64,000 nucleotides of DNA from Alphaproteobacteria bacterium (GTDB taxonomy: Bacteria; Pseudomonadota; Alphaproteobacteria; Caulobacterales; Maricaulaceae): positions 125,457-189,456 of the forward strand of contig JAAEZM010000001.1 in assembly GCA_018222865.1 (NCBI GenBank). The letters are read 5' to 3'. Positions 1 through 7,620 of this stretch are shown here, piece after piece. The notes under the pieces were generated by a model. It was not told the DNA's origin. It saw only the letters and a program-made list of their open reading frames with translations, and ran no database searches. Position 1 is the first letter of the stretch; every line of letters starts with the position of its first letter. A program made the position numbers and the translations under genes.

Positions 1-144
1 ATTCCCACGACAATTGGCGCGGAAAAATCAGCAAATCCTTTCCTCAGGCCCGACGATCCTGGCATCAGAGCGCATCTCGGCCTCCCCGATGCAGATGATG
101 TAGAGGTCTTTGCCGAGATCCGGCACCGCAAGGACGTGTTCTGA
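1..144 (+). CDS. gloB: Hydroxyacylglutathione hydrolase (glyoxalase II), C-terminal end only
   Basis: The frame open from base 1 encodes the last 47 residues of a protein and stops at 142-144. The visible tail has NPFLR followed by [14 protein letters not shown] and ends [13 protein letters not shown]. This is the typical C-terminus of glyoxalase II, which hydrolyses S-D-lactoylglutathione to D-lactate and glutathione in methylglyoxal detoxification. The metallo-beta-lactamase metal ligands lie upstream of the window. The stop overlaps the ATG of the next gene (TGATG), so the two are probably co-translated. The identification rests on the tail motif alone. Confidence 0.8.
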   Translation: MPTTIGAEKSANPFLRPDDPGIRAHLGLPDADDVEVFAEIRHRKDVF

Positions 145-590
145 TGCGTCAAACCTGTGCCCAAGACATTATTGACACTTTGAAGATGAAGCCCCATCCG
201 GAAGGCGGCTGGTATGTAGAGACGTTTCGCGATGATCACGCTATTGCCGGACGCGCACGCTCAACTGCCATCTTTTTCCTGCTTGAGGCGGGTCAGACCT
301 CGCACTGGCATCGCGTTGACGCCATCGAGATCTGGCACTGGCATGCCGGGGCACCACTCGAATTATCGATCAGCGAAGACGGCCAGTCCGTTCAGCGATT
401 GAAACTTGGCGCTGACATACTCGCCGGGGAGCGTCCGCAGGGCATTGTTCCACAAGACGCCTGGCAAGGCGCACGATCACTGGGCAGCTGGACGCTGGTC
501 GGATGTACCGTGGCACCGGGGTTTGAGTTCTCAGGCTTTGAACTGGCCCCGCCGGACTGGCATCCAGGTGGCGCGCAAGTGCCGGATTAG
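144..590 (+). CDS. Cupin-5 (DUF985) family protein
   Basis: 148 residues, the usual length of the DUF985/cupin_5 family. HPEGGW at residues 18-23 is the family signature, and the His-rich stretch SHWHRVDAIEIWHWH at 53-67 gives the likely metal or ligand site of the single beta-barrel. Family members are small cytoplasmic cupins without an established common reaction, so no substrate is assigned. The start overlaps the gloB stop by one base, which supports this start and an operon with gloB. The 3' end overlaps the convergent gene on the other strand by four bases. Confidence 0.85.
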   Translation: MRQTCAQDIIDTLKMKPHPEGGWYVETFRDDHAIAGRARSTAIFFLLEAGQTSHWHRVDAIEIWHWHAGAPLELSISEDGQSVQRLKLGADILAGERPQGIVPQDAWQGARSLGSWTLVGCTVAPGFEFSGFELAPPDWHPGGAQVPD

Positions 591-1318
591 GCGTTTCCGT
601 CGAGCAGAGCGCCCATGATGAATTCAGACGATGGTCGACCGGCATAGCCGTAATTGGGAGCGATCACGATGACAAAGGCCCGGTCATCTCGATAGGCGCC
701 GGGTTCACTCCCGATGGTGACACTCACGCGATCAATACCGCGCACTCTGCGGCGCTCATCATCGATACGCTGGACCGCGATGGCCAGCATGCGAAACGCA
801 TCATATTGGACGCCCAGACCAGCGCGCGGTGCGGGCGCATAACCAAGGTCGATATTATCGCCCACCAGGTCCGCGAAATCTTCTGCAACCTGTTCGGCCA
901 GCGCGCGCACTTCTTCAGGCGAGCGCGGCGAAGGCGCGAGCGAACCGGCGGCGCTGGCGAAATCAGCAATCACACCATTGGGCGCATCAGCCGGGAAATA
1001 GGTGGCACCACCCAGACCGGTCAGACGGATAACCTCGCGACCTGTGTCTGTGACGAATGCCGTCCCACCGCCCGGTGCCCGGTTCGGGAAGAGCACCAGG
1101 ACCTCGGCAGTCGGGTCATCGCGTTCACGCAGCAGCGCGACCGAACGTGAGCGGTCGAAAAGAAAGAAACTGCCCGTATCTGCACGCTGATACCAGCCCG
1201 TCGTCTCTTGCTGGCGCGAACTGCCGAGCAAACGATCACGCAGCGGGTTTGATTGCAAACCCGCTGCAGTGCCTGCGATCAGCAGAACCGATAATATGGC
1301 AACAAAGAAACGCGTCAT
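587..1318 (-). CDS. Secreted protein of unknown function (possibly DUF4908-like)
   Basis: 243 residues from the ATG at 1318. A GTG at 1336 is possible, but the ATG puts a good signal peptide (MTRFFVAILSVLLIAGTAAG) at the very N-terminus. The rest has no membrane segment and contains an Arg/Asp-rich soluble domain, with GWYQRADTGSFFLFDRS near residue 40 and VIAPNYGYAGRPSSEFIMGALL at the end. It resembles a conserved exported family of Caulobacter relatives, possibly DUF4908. That name is from memory and unchecked. It is probably periplasmic. It is convergent with the cupin gene, and no function is proposed. Confidence 0.7.
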   Translation of the reverse strand: MTRFFVAILSVLLIAGTAAGLQSNPLRDRLLGSSRQQETTGWYQRADTGSFFLFDRSRSVALLRERDDPTAEVLVLFPNRAPGGGTAFVTDTGREVIRLTGLGGATYFPADAPNGVIADFASAAGSLAPSPRSPEEVRALAEQVAEDFADLVGDNIDLGYAPAPRAGLGVQYDAFRMLAIAVQRIDDERRRVRGIDRVSVTIGSEPGAYRDDRAFVIVIAPNYGYAGRPSSEFIMGALLDGNA

Positions 1319-1377
1319 CCCACGCGACAATGTCACGGCTAACAGGGCGATTTTAGGGCAAGCGCTGCAATTGCGCC

Positions 1378-2103
1378 TTAAGCCATGTACTGGCCACCAT
1401 TAATCGTCATGACAGAGCCCGTCATGAAGCCCGCATCATCGCTCGCGAGATAGGCAACAGCCTTGCCGATCTCGTCGGCCTCACCCAGGCGATTGACGGG
1501 AATGCCAGCGATAATGCTCTCAAGCACTTTTTCTGGAACGGCCGCCACCATATCGGTGTTGATATAACCCGGTGCGATGCAGTTGACGGTGATGCCCTTG
1601 CGCGCGGTCTCCTGCGCCAGCGCCTTCGTGAAGCCAATCACGCCGGCCTTGGCTGCAGAATAATTCACCTGCCCCATTTGTCCTTTTTGGCCATTGATGG
1701 AGGAGATGTTGATGATGCGGCCGAAACCACGTTCGCGCATGCCCTCGATCAGCGGGCGGGACATGTTGAACAGCGAAGTCAGGTCAACTCGGATCACATC
1801 ATTCCACTGCTCCGGCGTCATTTTATGGAACATGCCGTCACGTGTAATGCCTGCATTATTGACCAGAACATCAATGGGAGAACCGGCCAATTCCTCAGCC
1901 TTCGCAATACCTTGCACACAGGCATCATAATCGCCAACATCAAATTTGACGGTCTCTATGCCGGTCTCGGCAGTAAAGGCCGCGGCCTTTTCTTCATTGC
2001 CTGCGAAATTGGCGATGACGGTGTGACCTGCCTCTTTGAGAGTCAGGGAAATTGCGGCGCCAATGCCACGGGAACCACCGGTTACGAGAGCTGTACGAGA
2101 CAT
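1378..2103 (-). CDS. phaB: Acetoacetyl-CoA reductase (NADPH), PHB synthesis
   Basis: 241 residues, a classical short-chain dehydrogenase. The nucleotide loop TGGSRGIG is at residues 8-15, and the catalytic Ser-Tyr-Lys set is in SSINGQKGQMGQVNYSAAKAG. The match to PhaB (phbB), which reduces acetoacetyl-CoA to (R)-3-hydroxybutyryl-CoA, is strong (QMGQVNYSAAKAG, INGGQYMA end). The reading frame extends upstream, but the ATG at 2103 has a GGGGGAA ribosome site five bases ahead and begins directly with the Rossmann fold. It is divergent from phaR, which fits PHB metabolism. FabG is the alternative, but the PHB context favours PhaB. Confidence 0.92.
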   Translation of the reverse strand: MSRTALVTGGSRGIGAAISLTLKEAGHTVIANFAGNEEKAAAFTAETGIETVKFDVGDYDACVQGIAKAEELAGSPIDVLVNNAGITRDGMFHKMTPEQWNDVIRVDLTSLFNMSRPLIEGMRERGFGRIINISSINGQKGQMGQVNYSAAKAGVIGFTKALAQETARKGITVNCIAPGYINTDMVAAVPEKVLESIIAGIPVNRLGEADEIGKAVAYLASDDAGFMTGSVMTINGGQYMA

Positions 2104-2188
2104 GTTTTCCCCCAGTTTTGTCGCGCCTGCGAACAGGGCAGCGAGCGCGGATTGTGTCTTCGCGCTTGCAGCAGGACGCAACAAGCGC

Positions 2189-2203
2189 TTAAACCCCTAA
2201 TAA
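2189..2203. promoter_or_regulatory. Near-consensus CtrA-type box in the phaB/phaR divergent gap
   Basis: TTAA, seven bases, then ATAA: one mismatch from the TTAA-N7-TTAA sequence recognised by the cell-cycle regulator CtrA in Caulobacter relatives. It lies between the divergent phaB and phaR starts. With one mismatch in an AT-rich gap, chance occurrence is quite possible. Confidence 0.25.
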
Positions 2204-2273
2204 ACAGATCGATGCCCTTGTCGAGCGAAGATCCGGTGACGGACACGTTATAAGGGCGAAAGGGGAGTTGGAA

Positions 2274-2876
2274 GTGTCTAAGAAAAAAGATCAGTCATCC
2301 TTGATCGTGATCAAGAAATACGCGAACCGCCGTCTCTATGATACCTCAACAAGTCAATACGTTACGCTTGATCATCTCCGCGATCTGGTAAAACAGGGCA
2401 CTGACTTTCAAGTCGTTGATGCCAAGAGCGGCGAAGATCTGACTCGCGGCGTTTTGGCGCAGATTATTTTTGAGGAAGAAGCTCGCGGCGCCAATCTATT
2501 GCCGGTGGATTTCCTGCGTCAGCTGATTAGTTTCTACGGCGACAGCCTGCAGAGCGTTGTCCCGGGATATCTGCAGATGTCGATGAATAATTTTGCGCAG
2601 CAACAAGAAGAGTTCCGCTCTCGCATGACTGAGGCGATGACCAATCCTCCGGCGAGTATGGCGATGCTGGAAGAACAAACGCGCCGCAATATGGAAATGT
2701 TCGGCCAGGCCATGCGCATGTTTACGCCCTTCACACCGGGCGGCGCGCCTGCAGCAGGCGATGCGAACCCGGCTGCACCGGCGCAGCCGGCAGCGGAAAG
2801 CCAGGATGACGTCAATGCGATGCGTGCTGAGCTTGATGCCATGAAAGCCAAGCTGGACAAGCTGCTCGACAAGTAA
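2274..2876 (+). CDS. phaR: Polyhydroxyalkanoate synthesis regulator PhaR
   Basis: 200 residues. The N-terminal PHB/PHA accumulation regulator domain (VIKKYANRRLYDTSTSQYV at about 12-30) is unmistakable. A middle PHB-accumulation helix and an Ala/Pro-rich linker follow, with a C-terminal coiled coil (AMRAELDAMKAKLDKLLDK). PhaR binds DNA and PHB granules and represses phasin genes until polymer appears. The start is set at GTG 2274: AGGGGAG at 2261-2267 is correctly spaced for it, whereas the in-frame TTG at 2268 directly abuts that site. It is divergent from phaB. Confidence 0.93.
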   Translation: MSKKKDQSSLIVIKKYANRRLYDTSTSQYVTLDHLRDLVKQGTDFQVVDAKSGEDLTRGVLAQIIFEEEARGANLLPVDFLRQLISFYGDSLQSVVPGYLQMSMNNFAQQQEEFRSRMTEAMTNPPASMAMLEEQTRRNMEMFGQAMRMFTPFTPGGAPAAGDANPAAPAQPAAESQDDVNAMRAELDAMKAKLDKLLDK

Positions 2877-2910
2877 TCGGCGTTAACACTTCGTTTCCAA
2901 ATGACACAGT

Positions 2911-2945
2911 GCGGCGTCGGGTCATCCCGGCGCCGTACGTTTTTA
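2911..2945 (+). terminator. Rho-independent terminator of phaR
   Basis: An 11-bp stem (2911-2921 with 2926-2936, two wobble pairs), loop TCAT, followed by a T-rich tail ending TTTTT at 2940-2944. It lies 35 bases after the phaR stop. Confidence 0.8.
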
Positions 2946-2980
2946 TGCTGGAAAGTTGCCTTGCCGCACCAGAATCATGG

Positions 2981-2995
2981 TTAATAGACGCTTAA
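2981..2995 (+). promoter_or_regulatory. CtrA-type binding box (TTAA-N7-TTAA)
   Basis: TTAA TAGACGC TTAA is an exact match to the CtrA consensus of Caulobacterales and relatives. It sits 31 bases upstream of the ATG at 3027, the position of a promoter element for the small-gene pair 3027-3433. CtrA binding is inferred from the motif only. Confidence 0.55.
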
Positions 2996-3026
2996 CGTTT
3001 GGCACGCGCCTTGCGATGTACCGCTT

Positions 3027-3353
3027 ATGACCATGATCCGAAGCCTTGTCCCTGTCCCGACCCCGACCAGCCGGCGTGTAGAACCGGCCGGTAAGGCTCG
3101 TCGATCTAACGACCGTCCGTCGCAGCCGAAAAACGCCCTGGTCCCTGTCCCGACCCCGGAGTCGTCCCAGCCTCGTGCGAAGACACTCTACAGGGCGCGC
3201 AATGCTGCGGCGGAGGTCGTGGTCCAGGCGATAGCCGGTTCCCCGCGTCGCGGTATTCGTGCCGAGGCGAGCGAACAGGATCGCTATCGTCGTGCCTATG
3301 CGCAAGCGGCCGAGCAGCCTGCCCCCCGCCACCGTTGGGAGCGTTCGGCATGA
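3027..3353 (+). CDS. Small basic protein with two LVPVPTP motifs, function unknown
   Basis: 108 residues, strongly basic, Pro- and Arg-rich, with no signal peptide or membrane segment. LVPVPTP occurs twice, near residues 7 and 38, encoded by an identical 18-base direct repeat (3048-3065 and 3141-3158). Support for it being real: a perfect CtrA-type box just upstream, an ATGA overlap with the next small ORF, and ordinary codon use. Against: no clear ribosome site, and overlapping frames on the other strand. The ATG at 3033 is an alternative start. A four-codon ORF (3016-3030) overlaps the start and could couple translation. No family recognised. Confidence 0.55.
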   Translation: MTMIRSLVPVPTPTSRRVEPAGKARRSNDRPSQPKNALVPVPTPESSQPRAKTLYRARNAAAEVVVQAIAGSPRRGIRAEASEQDRYRRAYAQAAEQPAPRHRWERSA

Positions 3354-3433
3354 TCCGGCAAACCGCAGCCCAGCAGCTCGACTTCTGGCGTGACGTCACC
3401 GTCGGCGCCGTGATGATCTTCCTGATCTTCTAG
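3350..3433 (+). CDS. 27-residue protein with a hydrophobic C-terminus
   Basis: Begins at the ATG overlapping the previous stop (ATGA at 3350-3353) and ends at TAG 3431-3433. The product starts MIRQTAAQQLDFWRD and ends in the hydrophobic run VTVGAVMIFLIF, so it could insert in or lie on the membrane. The ATGA coupling, together with a strong terminator 47 bases downstream, argues for a genuine two-gene transcript. It is too short for homology to decide and no function is proposed. Confidence 0.5.
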   Translation: MIRQTAAQQLDFWRDVTVGAVMIFLIF

Positions 3434-3479
3434 CCTGCATTGCCTGGTACGCTGCATGCGCAAGCAGTGCGACACAAAA

Positions 3480-3510
3480 AACGCCGCCCCGAATGGAGCG
3501 GCGTTCTTTT
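3480..3510. terminator. Bidirectional terminator between the small-gene pair and the membrane-protein gene
   Basis: An eight-base stem AACGCCGC (3480-3487) pairs with GCGGCGTT (3498-3505), flanked by an A-run (3475-3481) on one side and CTTTTT on the other. It can therefore end transcription from both strands. Confidence 0.8.
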
Positions 3511-3529
3511 TGCGTATCGGTGTGAAGGT

Positions 3530-4012
3530 CTAGCCTTCTCCGCCAACAGCCAGGTCGCGGCGTGCTGAAACGATGGTGACCACGAAACCGGCAACCGTAT
3601 CCATCAACGCCATCAATGTGAGCAGGAAGAAGGCGGCGGTACCGAACTGGCCAACCAGAAGGAAGAGGGTCAGCGCAATAACGAACACACCCATCGACAG
3701 GCCATGATTAAGAATGGTCGCCGTGCCGGAGCCCGCCGACTTGATGAGCTCGATGAAGAGCATAATCATGCCGAGAATGATCAGGATGTCGCCGACGGCC
3801 AGCGGCAATTGCGCATTCACCATCGGAACCACAAAGACCTGCTGGGTCATCTCGATACCCATCATTGCCACCACCGCATAGGCGATGACCGGAATTACCA
3901 TTTTCGGAAAAACATTAAACATGGAGCCACCCCCGTTACTGCGTCCACCGCCCTGACCAGCGCGGTTTGCCGCCATCATACCCAACAATACGCCGTTGTC
4001 CCCTCCGGCCAT
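3530..4012 (-). CDS. Four-helix inner-membrane protein, unknown family
   Basis: 160 residues. A Gly/Asn/Arg-rich cytoplasmic-type N-terminus (about 1-30) is followed by four hydrophobic segments: about 36-52 (MVIPVIAYAVVAMMGIE), 72-91 (VGDILIILGMIMLFIELI), 105-124 (LSMGVFVIALTLFLLVGQ) and 127-148. The tail SARRDLAVGGEG is short and polar. There is no recognised domain and no enzymatic motif. It is downstream of, and on the same strand as, the GT2 gene 4052-4786 with about 40 bases between them, so it may be co-transcribed and could help a lipid-linked sugar pathway. That role is inference from position only. Confidence 0.75.
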   Translation of the reverse strand: MAGGDNGVLLGMMAANRAGQGGGRSNGGGSMFNVFPKMVIPVIAYAVVAMMGIEMTQQVFVVPMVNAQLPLAVGDILIILGMIMLFIELIKSAGSGTATILNHGLSMGVFVIALTLFLLVGQFGTAAFFLLTLMALMDTVAGFVVTIVSARRDLAVGGEG

Positions 4013-4051
4013 ATCGCATCCTTTCCTTGCACGGTGTTTCGCCGTGCCTCG

Positions 4052-4786
4052 CTAGACTTCATCCGCCCCACGCGGATTACGTGAGCGCGAATTTAACCAC
4101 ATCATTCCCATCATGTCTGTCAAAGAGGCGAAAAGACGGCCAAAATTCGTATATTTTGACGTTCCGATGGTCCGGTGACGGTGCGTTACGGGCCGGAATT
4201 CGCACTTATAGCCCTCGCGATTCATCAAAGCCGGCAGGAAACGGTGCTGGTGATCGAAGAAGGGAAGCTCAAGATATGCCTTGCGTTTAAAGGCCTTGAG
4301 ACCACAGCCCGTATCATTGCAATCATCATTGAGCATGCGCTTGCGGATACCATTGCCGAATCGCGAGGCGAACTTCTTCCACGCAGAGTCCTGGCGATTG
4401 GCGCTCCGGTCGCCACCGACCAGCGCCAGATCCTCCGGCGCATCGGCACGCATCAGTGCATCGATCACAATGGGCAGGTTCTCCGGCGGGTTCTGACCAT
4501 CGCCGTCCAGCGTCGCCACCACATCACCGCGCGCATGCATCACGCCCGTCCGTACAGACCGCGACTGACCGGCATTGTGCCGGTGGGCGACAACGCGCAA
4601 AGCGGTCAGCTCCGCCTTGGCATCAATGAGCTCCTGGCGGGTTGAATCCGACGAGCAATCATCAACGAAAATGATTTCGTAATTGCGGCCATCGAGCGCC
4701 TGAGCGATCTCTCGTGCCAGCGGAACAACATTGCCAGCTTCATTATAGGCTGGAACAACAACGGAAATATCTGGATCTTGGCCCAT
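4052..4786 (-). CDS. Glycosyltransferase family 2, dolichol-phosphate-mannosyltransferase type
   Basis: 244 residues of a GT-A fold. The N-terminus ISVVVPAYNEAGNV and the metal/nucleotide motifs FVDDCSSDSTR (about 40-50) and DGDGQNPPENL (about 94) are those of DPM1-like enzymes that move a sugar from a nucleotide donor to polyprenyl phosphate. There is no C-terminal membrane domain, so it is probably a peripheral cytoplasmic enzyme. It is divergent from a GT39 (ArnT-like) gene that would use such a polyprenyl-phosphate sugar as donor, a common functional pairing. Confidence 0.88.
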   Translation of the reverse strand: MGQDPDISVVVPAYNEAGNVVPLAREIAQALDGRNYEIIFVDDCSSDSTRQELIDAKAELTALRVVAHRHNAGQSRSVRTGVMHARGDVVATLDGDGQNPPENLPIVIDALMRADAPEDLALVGGDRSANRQDSAWKKFASRFGNGIRKRMLNDDCNDTGCGLKAFKRKAYLELPFFDHQHRFLPALMNREGYKCEFRPVTHRHRTIGTSKYTNFGRLFASLTDMMGMMWLNSRSRNPRGADEV

Positions 4787-4889
4787 AGGAATGTCTGCTT
4801 GAACTTGCGTCTGGTGTGGTCCCCGTTACATACCGGGTTTATGACATGACGCGAGGGATTTCTGCGCCTCGTTGCATTTGGAGTAGATT

Positions 4890-6734
4890 ATGGCGAGTCT
4901 GACGCGCGGTTACCGCCCCTATTTTATTCTCGCTCTGATCGTGGCGATTTCCGCTTTGGCAGGCCTGTTCACCCTGCCGCCCCTCGATCGCGATGAAAGC
5001 CGCTTCGCTCAAGCCACAGCTCAGATGCTGGAGACCGGCAATTTCGTCGAGATCAACTTCCTCGACACCGAACGCAATAAGAAGCCGATTGGAATTCACT
5101 GGCTCCAAGTGCTTACGGTCGGAGCGTTATCCGATGCTGAAGCGCGCGAGATCTGGGCCTACCGCATCCCCTCCATGCTCGGCGCGATCCTCGCGGCCTT
5201 GGCCTGTTTCTGGGGTGGGCAGAGGCTGATCGGTCGCGAAGCCGCCTTTGCGGGCGCAGCCTTGTTCGGGGCGACGGTCCTGCTCGGCATTGAAGCAGGT
5301 ATCGCCAAGACGGACGCCATGCTCGCGGGATCTACAACCTTGGCCATGGCGGCCTTGATGAATGCGCGCGGCGACAATACTGCCGGCTGGAGAACCGGCC
5401 TGCTCTTCTGGTTCGCCATCGGGCTGGGAACACTGATCAAAGGCCCCGTCACGCCAATGGTGGCCGGGTTGAGCATCGCTGCCTTGCTCATCTGGGAGCG
5501 CAAATGGTCCTGGCTAAAGCCGATCCTGCAATGGTGGGGCCCGCTCCTGGCTATTCTTATGGTGCTGCCCTGGCTGGTGGCGATCCAGATCGCTACGGAC
5601 GGCAATTTCCTGCGCGAAGCGCTGGGCGATGATCTTGGCCCCAAGCTCGTGTCCAGCCATGAGCGTCATGGCGGGCCGATTGGCTATCACCTGCTTTTGC
5701 TGCCCCTGCTCTTCTTCCCGGCCGTGCTGTTTCTCGTCCCCGCCGTGTCGCGCCTGGTGCGCTCTATTCGGGGTGAAGATATCGACGCGGCCGCCACGGC
5801 GCGCTTCCTTATCGCCTGGGCCGTGCCGACCTGGCTGGTCTTCGAGATCCTCCCAACCAAGCTGCCGCACTATGTCTTGCCCGCTTATCCGGCTCTGGCT
5901 CTGGCAGTGGGCTGGGCCCTGATGGACCTCACGAAAGCCAAGGCCTGGGAAATGTGGCTGAGCCGAGGGCTGTTTGTCTTTGCCGGTATTGTCTTTGCCA
6001 TCCTCGCGCCAGTCGGTCTCGCCATGTATGGCAGCGGGGCCAGCTGGGATGCGGTGCGCCTCTCAATGGCGGGCTTCATTGGTGGGTTCGAGCTCGGTCT
6101 TGATCCGACAATTGTGGGACTTGTTGGCCTTGCAACCACGCTGTTCGCCGGTCTGGCCGGTGCGGCCTTGACGAACTCATTCAAACTGAAAGCCATTACG
6201 CCTGCCGCGCTGATCATCCTCGTGCTCGCAGGTCTGGCCTGGCAGGGCATGATCCGCGGCGCGGTCGTGCCCAATGCCCATGCCATGCGGCTGGCTGACC
6301 AAGTCCGCGCGGCGCGGGAGTATTCTGAAGCCATCACAGGCGTTCCAGCGTCGCAGATTATTACGGCTTCAGGCTATACCGAACCTAGCCTGGTCTTCTC
6401 GCTCGGATCAGATACGCACCTTGGCACGGCCGAGGAAGTTCTCGCCTTTGCGGAAGCGCGGGAGGCACCAACACTCGTCGTGCTGGACCTGTCCCGCGAG
6501 CCAGATTTGCGTCGCCTGATGGTGGAAGAGAATGCAGATGAGGTCGAGCGCAATGATTTCGCTGAGCGTCTGATGCTATTGGGCGTCTGCAGTCGAAGCC
6601 TGGCCTCGGGCACCAATTACTCACGCGGTGACGACACTGTTCTGGCAATTTTGTTCACGCGTTGCATTTGGCCCGAAGAGGCCGAATTTGAAGCGCTCGA
6701 CCATACGGAACCCCAAGATGACCTCGAAGATTGA
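4890..6734 (+). CDS. ArnT-like glycosyltransferase family 39 membrane protein
   Basis: 614 residues, with roughly ten or more hydrophobic helices in the first 460 residues and a soluble C-terminal domain. The first periplasmic loop carries the GT39 signature PPLDRDESRFAQATAQMLE, and NKKPIGIHWLQ follows. Such GT-C enzymes take a polyprenyl-phosphate-linked sugar and attach it to lipid A or another envelope acceptor on the periplasmic face. GGAG-type ribosome site (TTTGGAG) seven bases before the ATG at 4890. The 3' end overlaps the HMG-CoA lyase gene by 17 bases. The acceptor and sugar cannot be read from sequence. Confidence 0.85.
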   Translation: MASLTRGYRPYFILALIVAISALAGLFTLPPLDRDESRFAQATAQMLETGNFVEINFLDTERNKKPIGIHWLQVLTVGALSDAEAREIWAYRIPSMLGAILAALACFWGGQRLIGREAAFAGAALFGATVLLGIEAGIAKTDAMLAGSTTLAMAALMNARGDNTAGWRTGLLFWFAIGLGTLIKGPVTPMVAGLSIAALLIWERKWSWLKPILQWWGPLLAILMVLPWLVAIQIATDGNFLREALGDDLGPKLVSSHERHGGPIGYHLLLLPLLFFPAVLFLVPAVSRLVRSIRGEDIDAAATARFLIAWAVPTWLVFEILPTKLPHYVLPAYPALALAVGWALMDLTKAKAWEMWLSRGLFVFAGIVFAILAPVGLAMYGSGASWDAVRLSMAGFIGGFELGLDPTIVGLVGLATTLFAGLAGAALTNSFKLKAITPAALIILVLAGLAWQGMIRGAVVPNAHAMRLADQVRAAREYSEAITGVPASQIITASGYTEPSLVFSLGSDTHLGTAEEVLAFAEAREAPTLVVLDLSREPDLRRLMVEENADEVERNDFAERLMLLGVCSRSLASGTNYSRGDDTVLAILFTRCIWPEEAEFEALDHTEPQDDLED

Positions 6735-7620
6735 AATCGTTGAAGTTGGCCCGCGTGACGGACTGCAGAATGACCCCGTCCTTATGCCAACCGATGTGAA
6801 AATCGAATTCATTGAGCGCCTGATCGAGGCCGGGGTGAAGCGGATGGAAGCGGCGAGCTTTGTTCATCCCAAACTCGTTCCCGCCATGGCGGACAGCGCC
6901 GAGGTGATGACCCGTGCCCCGCGCGTTGAAGGCGTGAAATATATCGGCCTGGCGCTGAACGAAAAAGGCATGCGCCGCGCGCTCGATGCCAAGTGCGACG
7001 AGGTCAATTACGTTATGGTGGCGTCCGAAGGCTTTGGCCTGAAAAACCAGAACGCCACGCCGGAGCAGACGGCCGACGCTTTCGATCAGATCGCCGTGCT
7101 GGCACATGATGATGGCGTTCCGGTTTCCGTGACTATCTCGGTGGCGTTCGGCGACCCGTTTGACGGCGAAGTCGACCCAAAAATCCTCGGCCGCCTGGCC
7201 GCGCGAGCCCGTGCGGCTGGCGCAACCGAGCTGGCTCTGGGCGATACGATCGGCGTCGCAGACCCTTGGGCAGTCCGCCGCGCACTCGACATCGTGCGCG
7301 CGGAAAGCGGCGATATGCGTATCCGCATGCATTTCCACAATACGCGCAACACGGCCATGGCGAATATTTATGCCGCCATTGAGGCGGGTGTGGATGTGAT
7401 AGATGCCTCGGCGGGCGGCATTGGCGGCTGCCCCTTCGCCCCTGCCGCCACGGGCAATGTCGCAACAGAGGACGTGGTCTATATGCTTGATCGCGCGGGC
7501 ATTGAGACCGGCCTTGACCTGGACAAGCTCATCGCCACAGCGAAATGGCTTGAAACAGAGGGTTTGAAACATCCGGTAGAAAGCGCGCTGGTGAAAGCTG
7601 GCGGTTTCCCGAAAGCCTAA
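6718..7620 (+). CDS. Hydroxymethylglutaryl-CoA lyase
   Basis: 300 residues. It starts MTSKIEIVEVGPRDGLQN, the exact N-terminal signature of HMG-CoA lyases: a TIM-barrel with the first metal/catalytic Arg-Asp in GPRDGLQN. HMHFHNTRNTA-type His ligands appear in MRIRMHFHNTRNTAMAN, and the catalytic-Cys loop in GGIGGCPFAPAATGN. It cleaves HMG-CoA to acetyl-CoA and acetoacetate in leucine catabolism, and acetoacetate can feed PHB. The upstream in-frame extension lies inside the GT39 gene, so the ATG at 6718 is chosen. It overlaps a convergent GT2 gene by four bases at its end. Confidence 0.93.
   Translation: MTSKIEIVEVGPRDGLQNDPVLMPTDVKIEFIERLIEAGVKRMEAASFVHPKLVPAMADSAEVMTRAPRVEGVKYIGLALNEKGMRRALDAKCDEVNYVMVASEGFGLKNQNATPEQTADAFDQIAVLAHDDGVPVSVTISVAFGDPFDGEVDPKILGRLAARARAAGATELALGDTIGVADPWAVRRALDIVRAESGDMRIRMHFHNTRNTAMANIYAAIEAGVDVIDASAGGIGGCPFAPAATGNVATEDVVYMLDRAGIETGLDLDKLIATAKWLETEGLKHPVESALVKAGGFPKA

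Noticed and set aside
2943-3399. Minus-strand frames of 129 and 97 residues opposite the LVPVPTP protein
   Set aside because: The CtrA box, ATGA coupling and downstream terminator all favour the plus strand. The minus frames have no ribosome site or signals.
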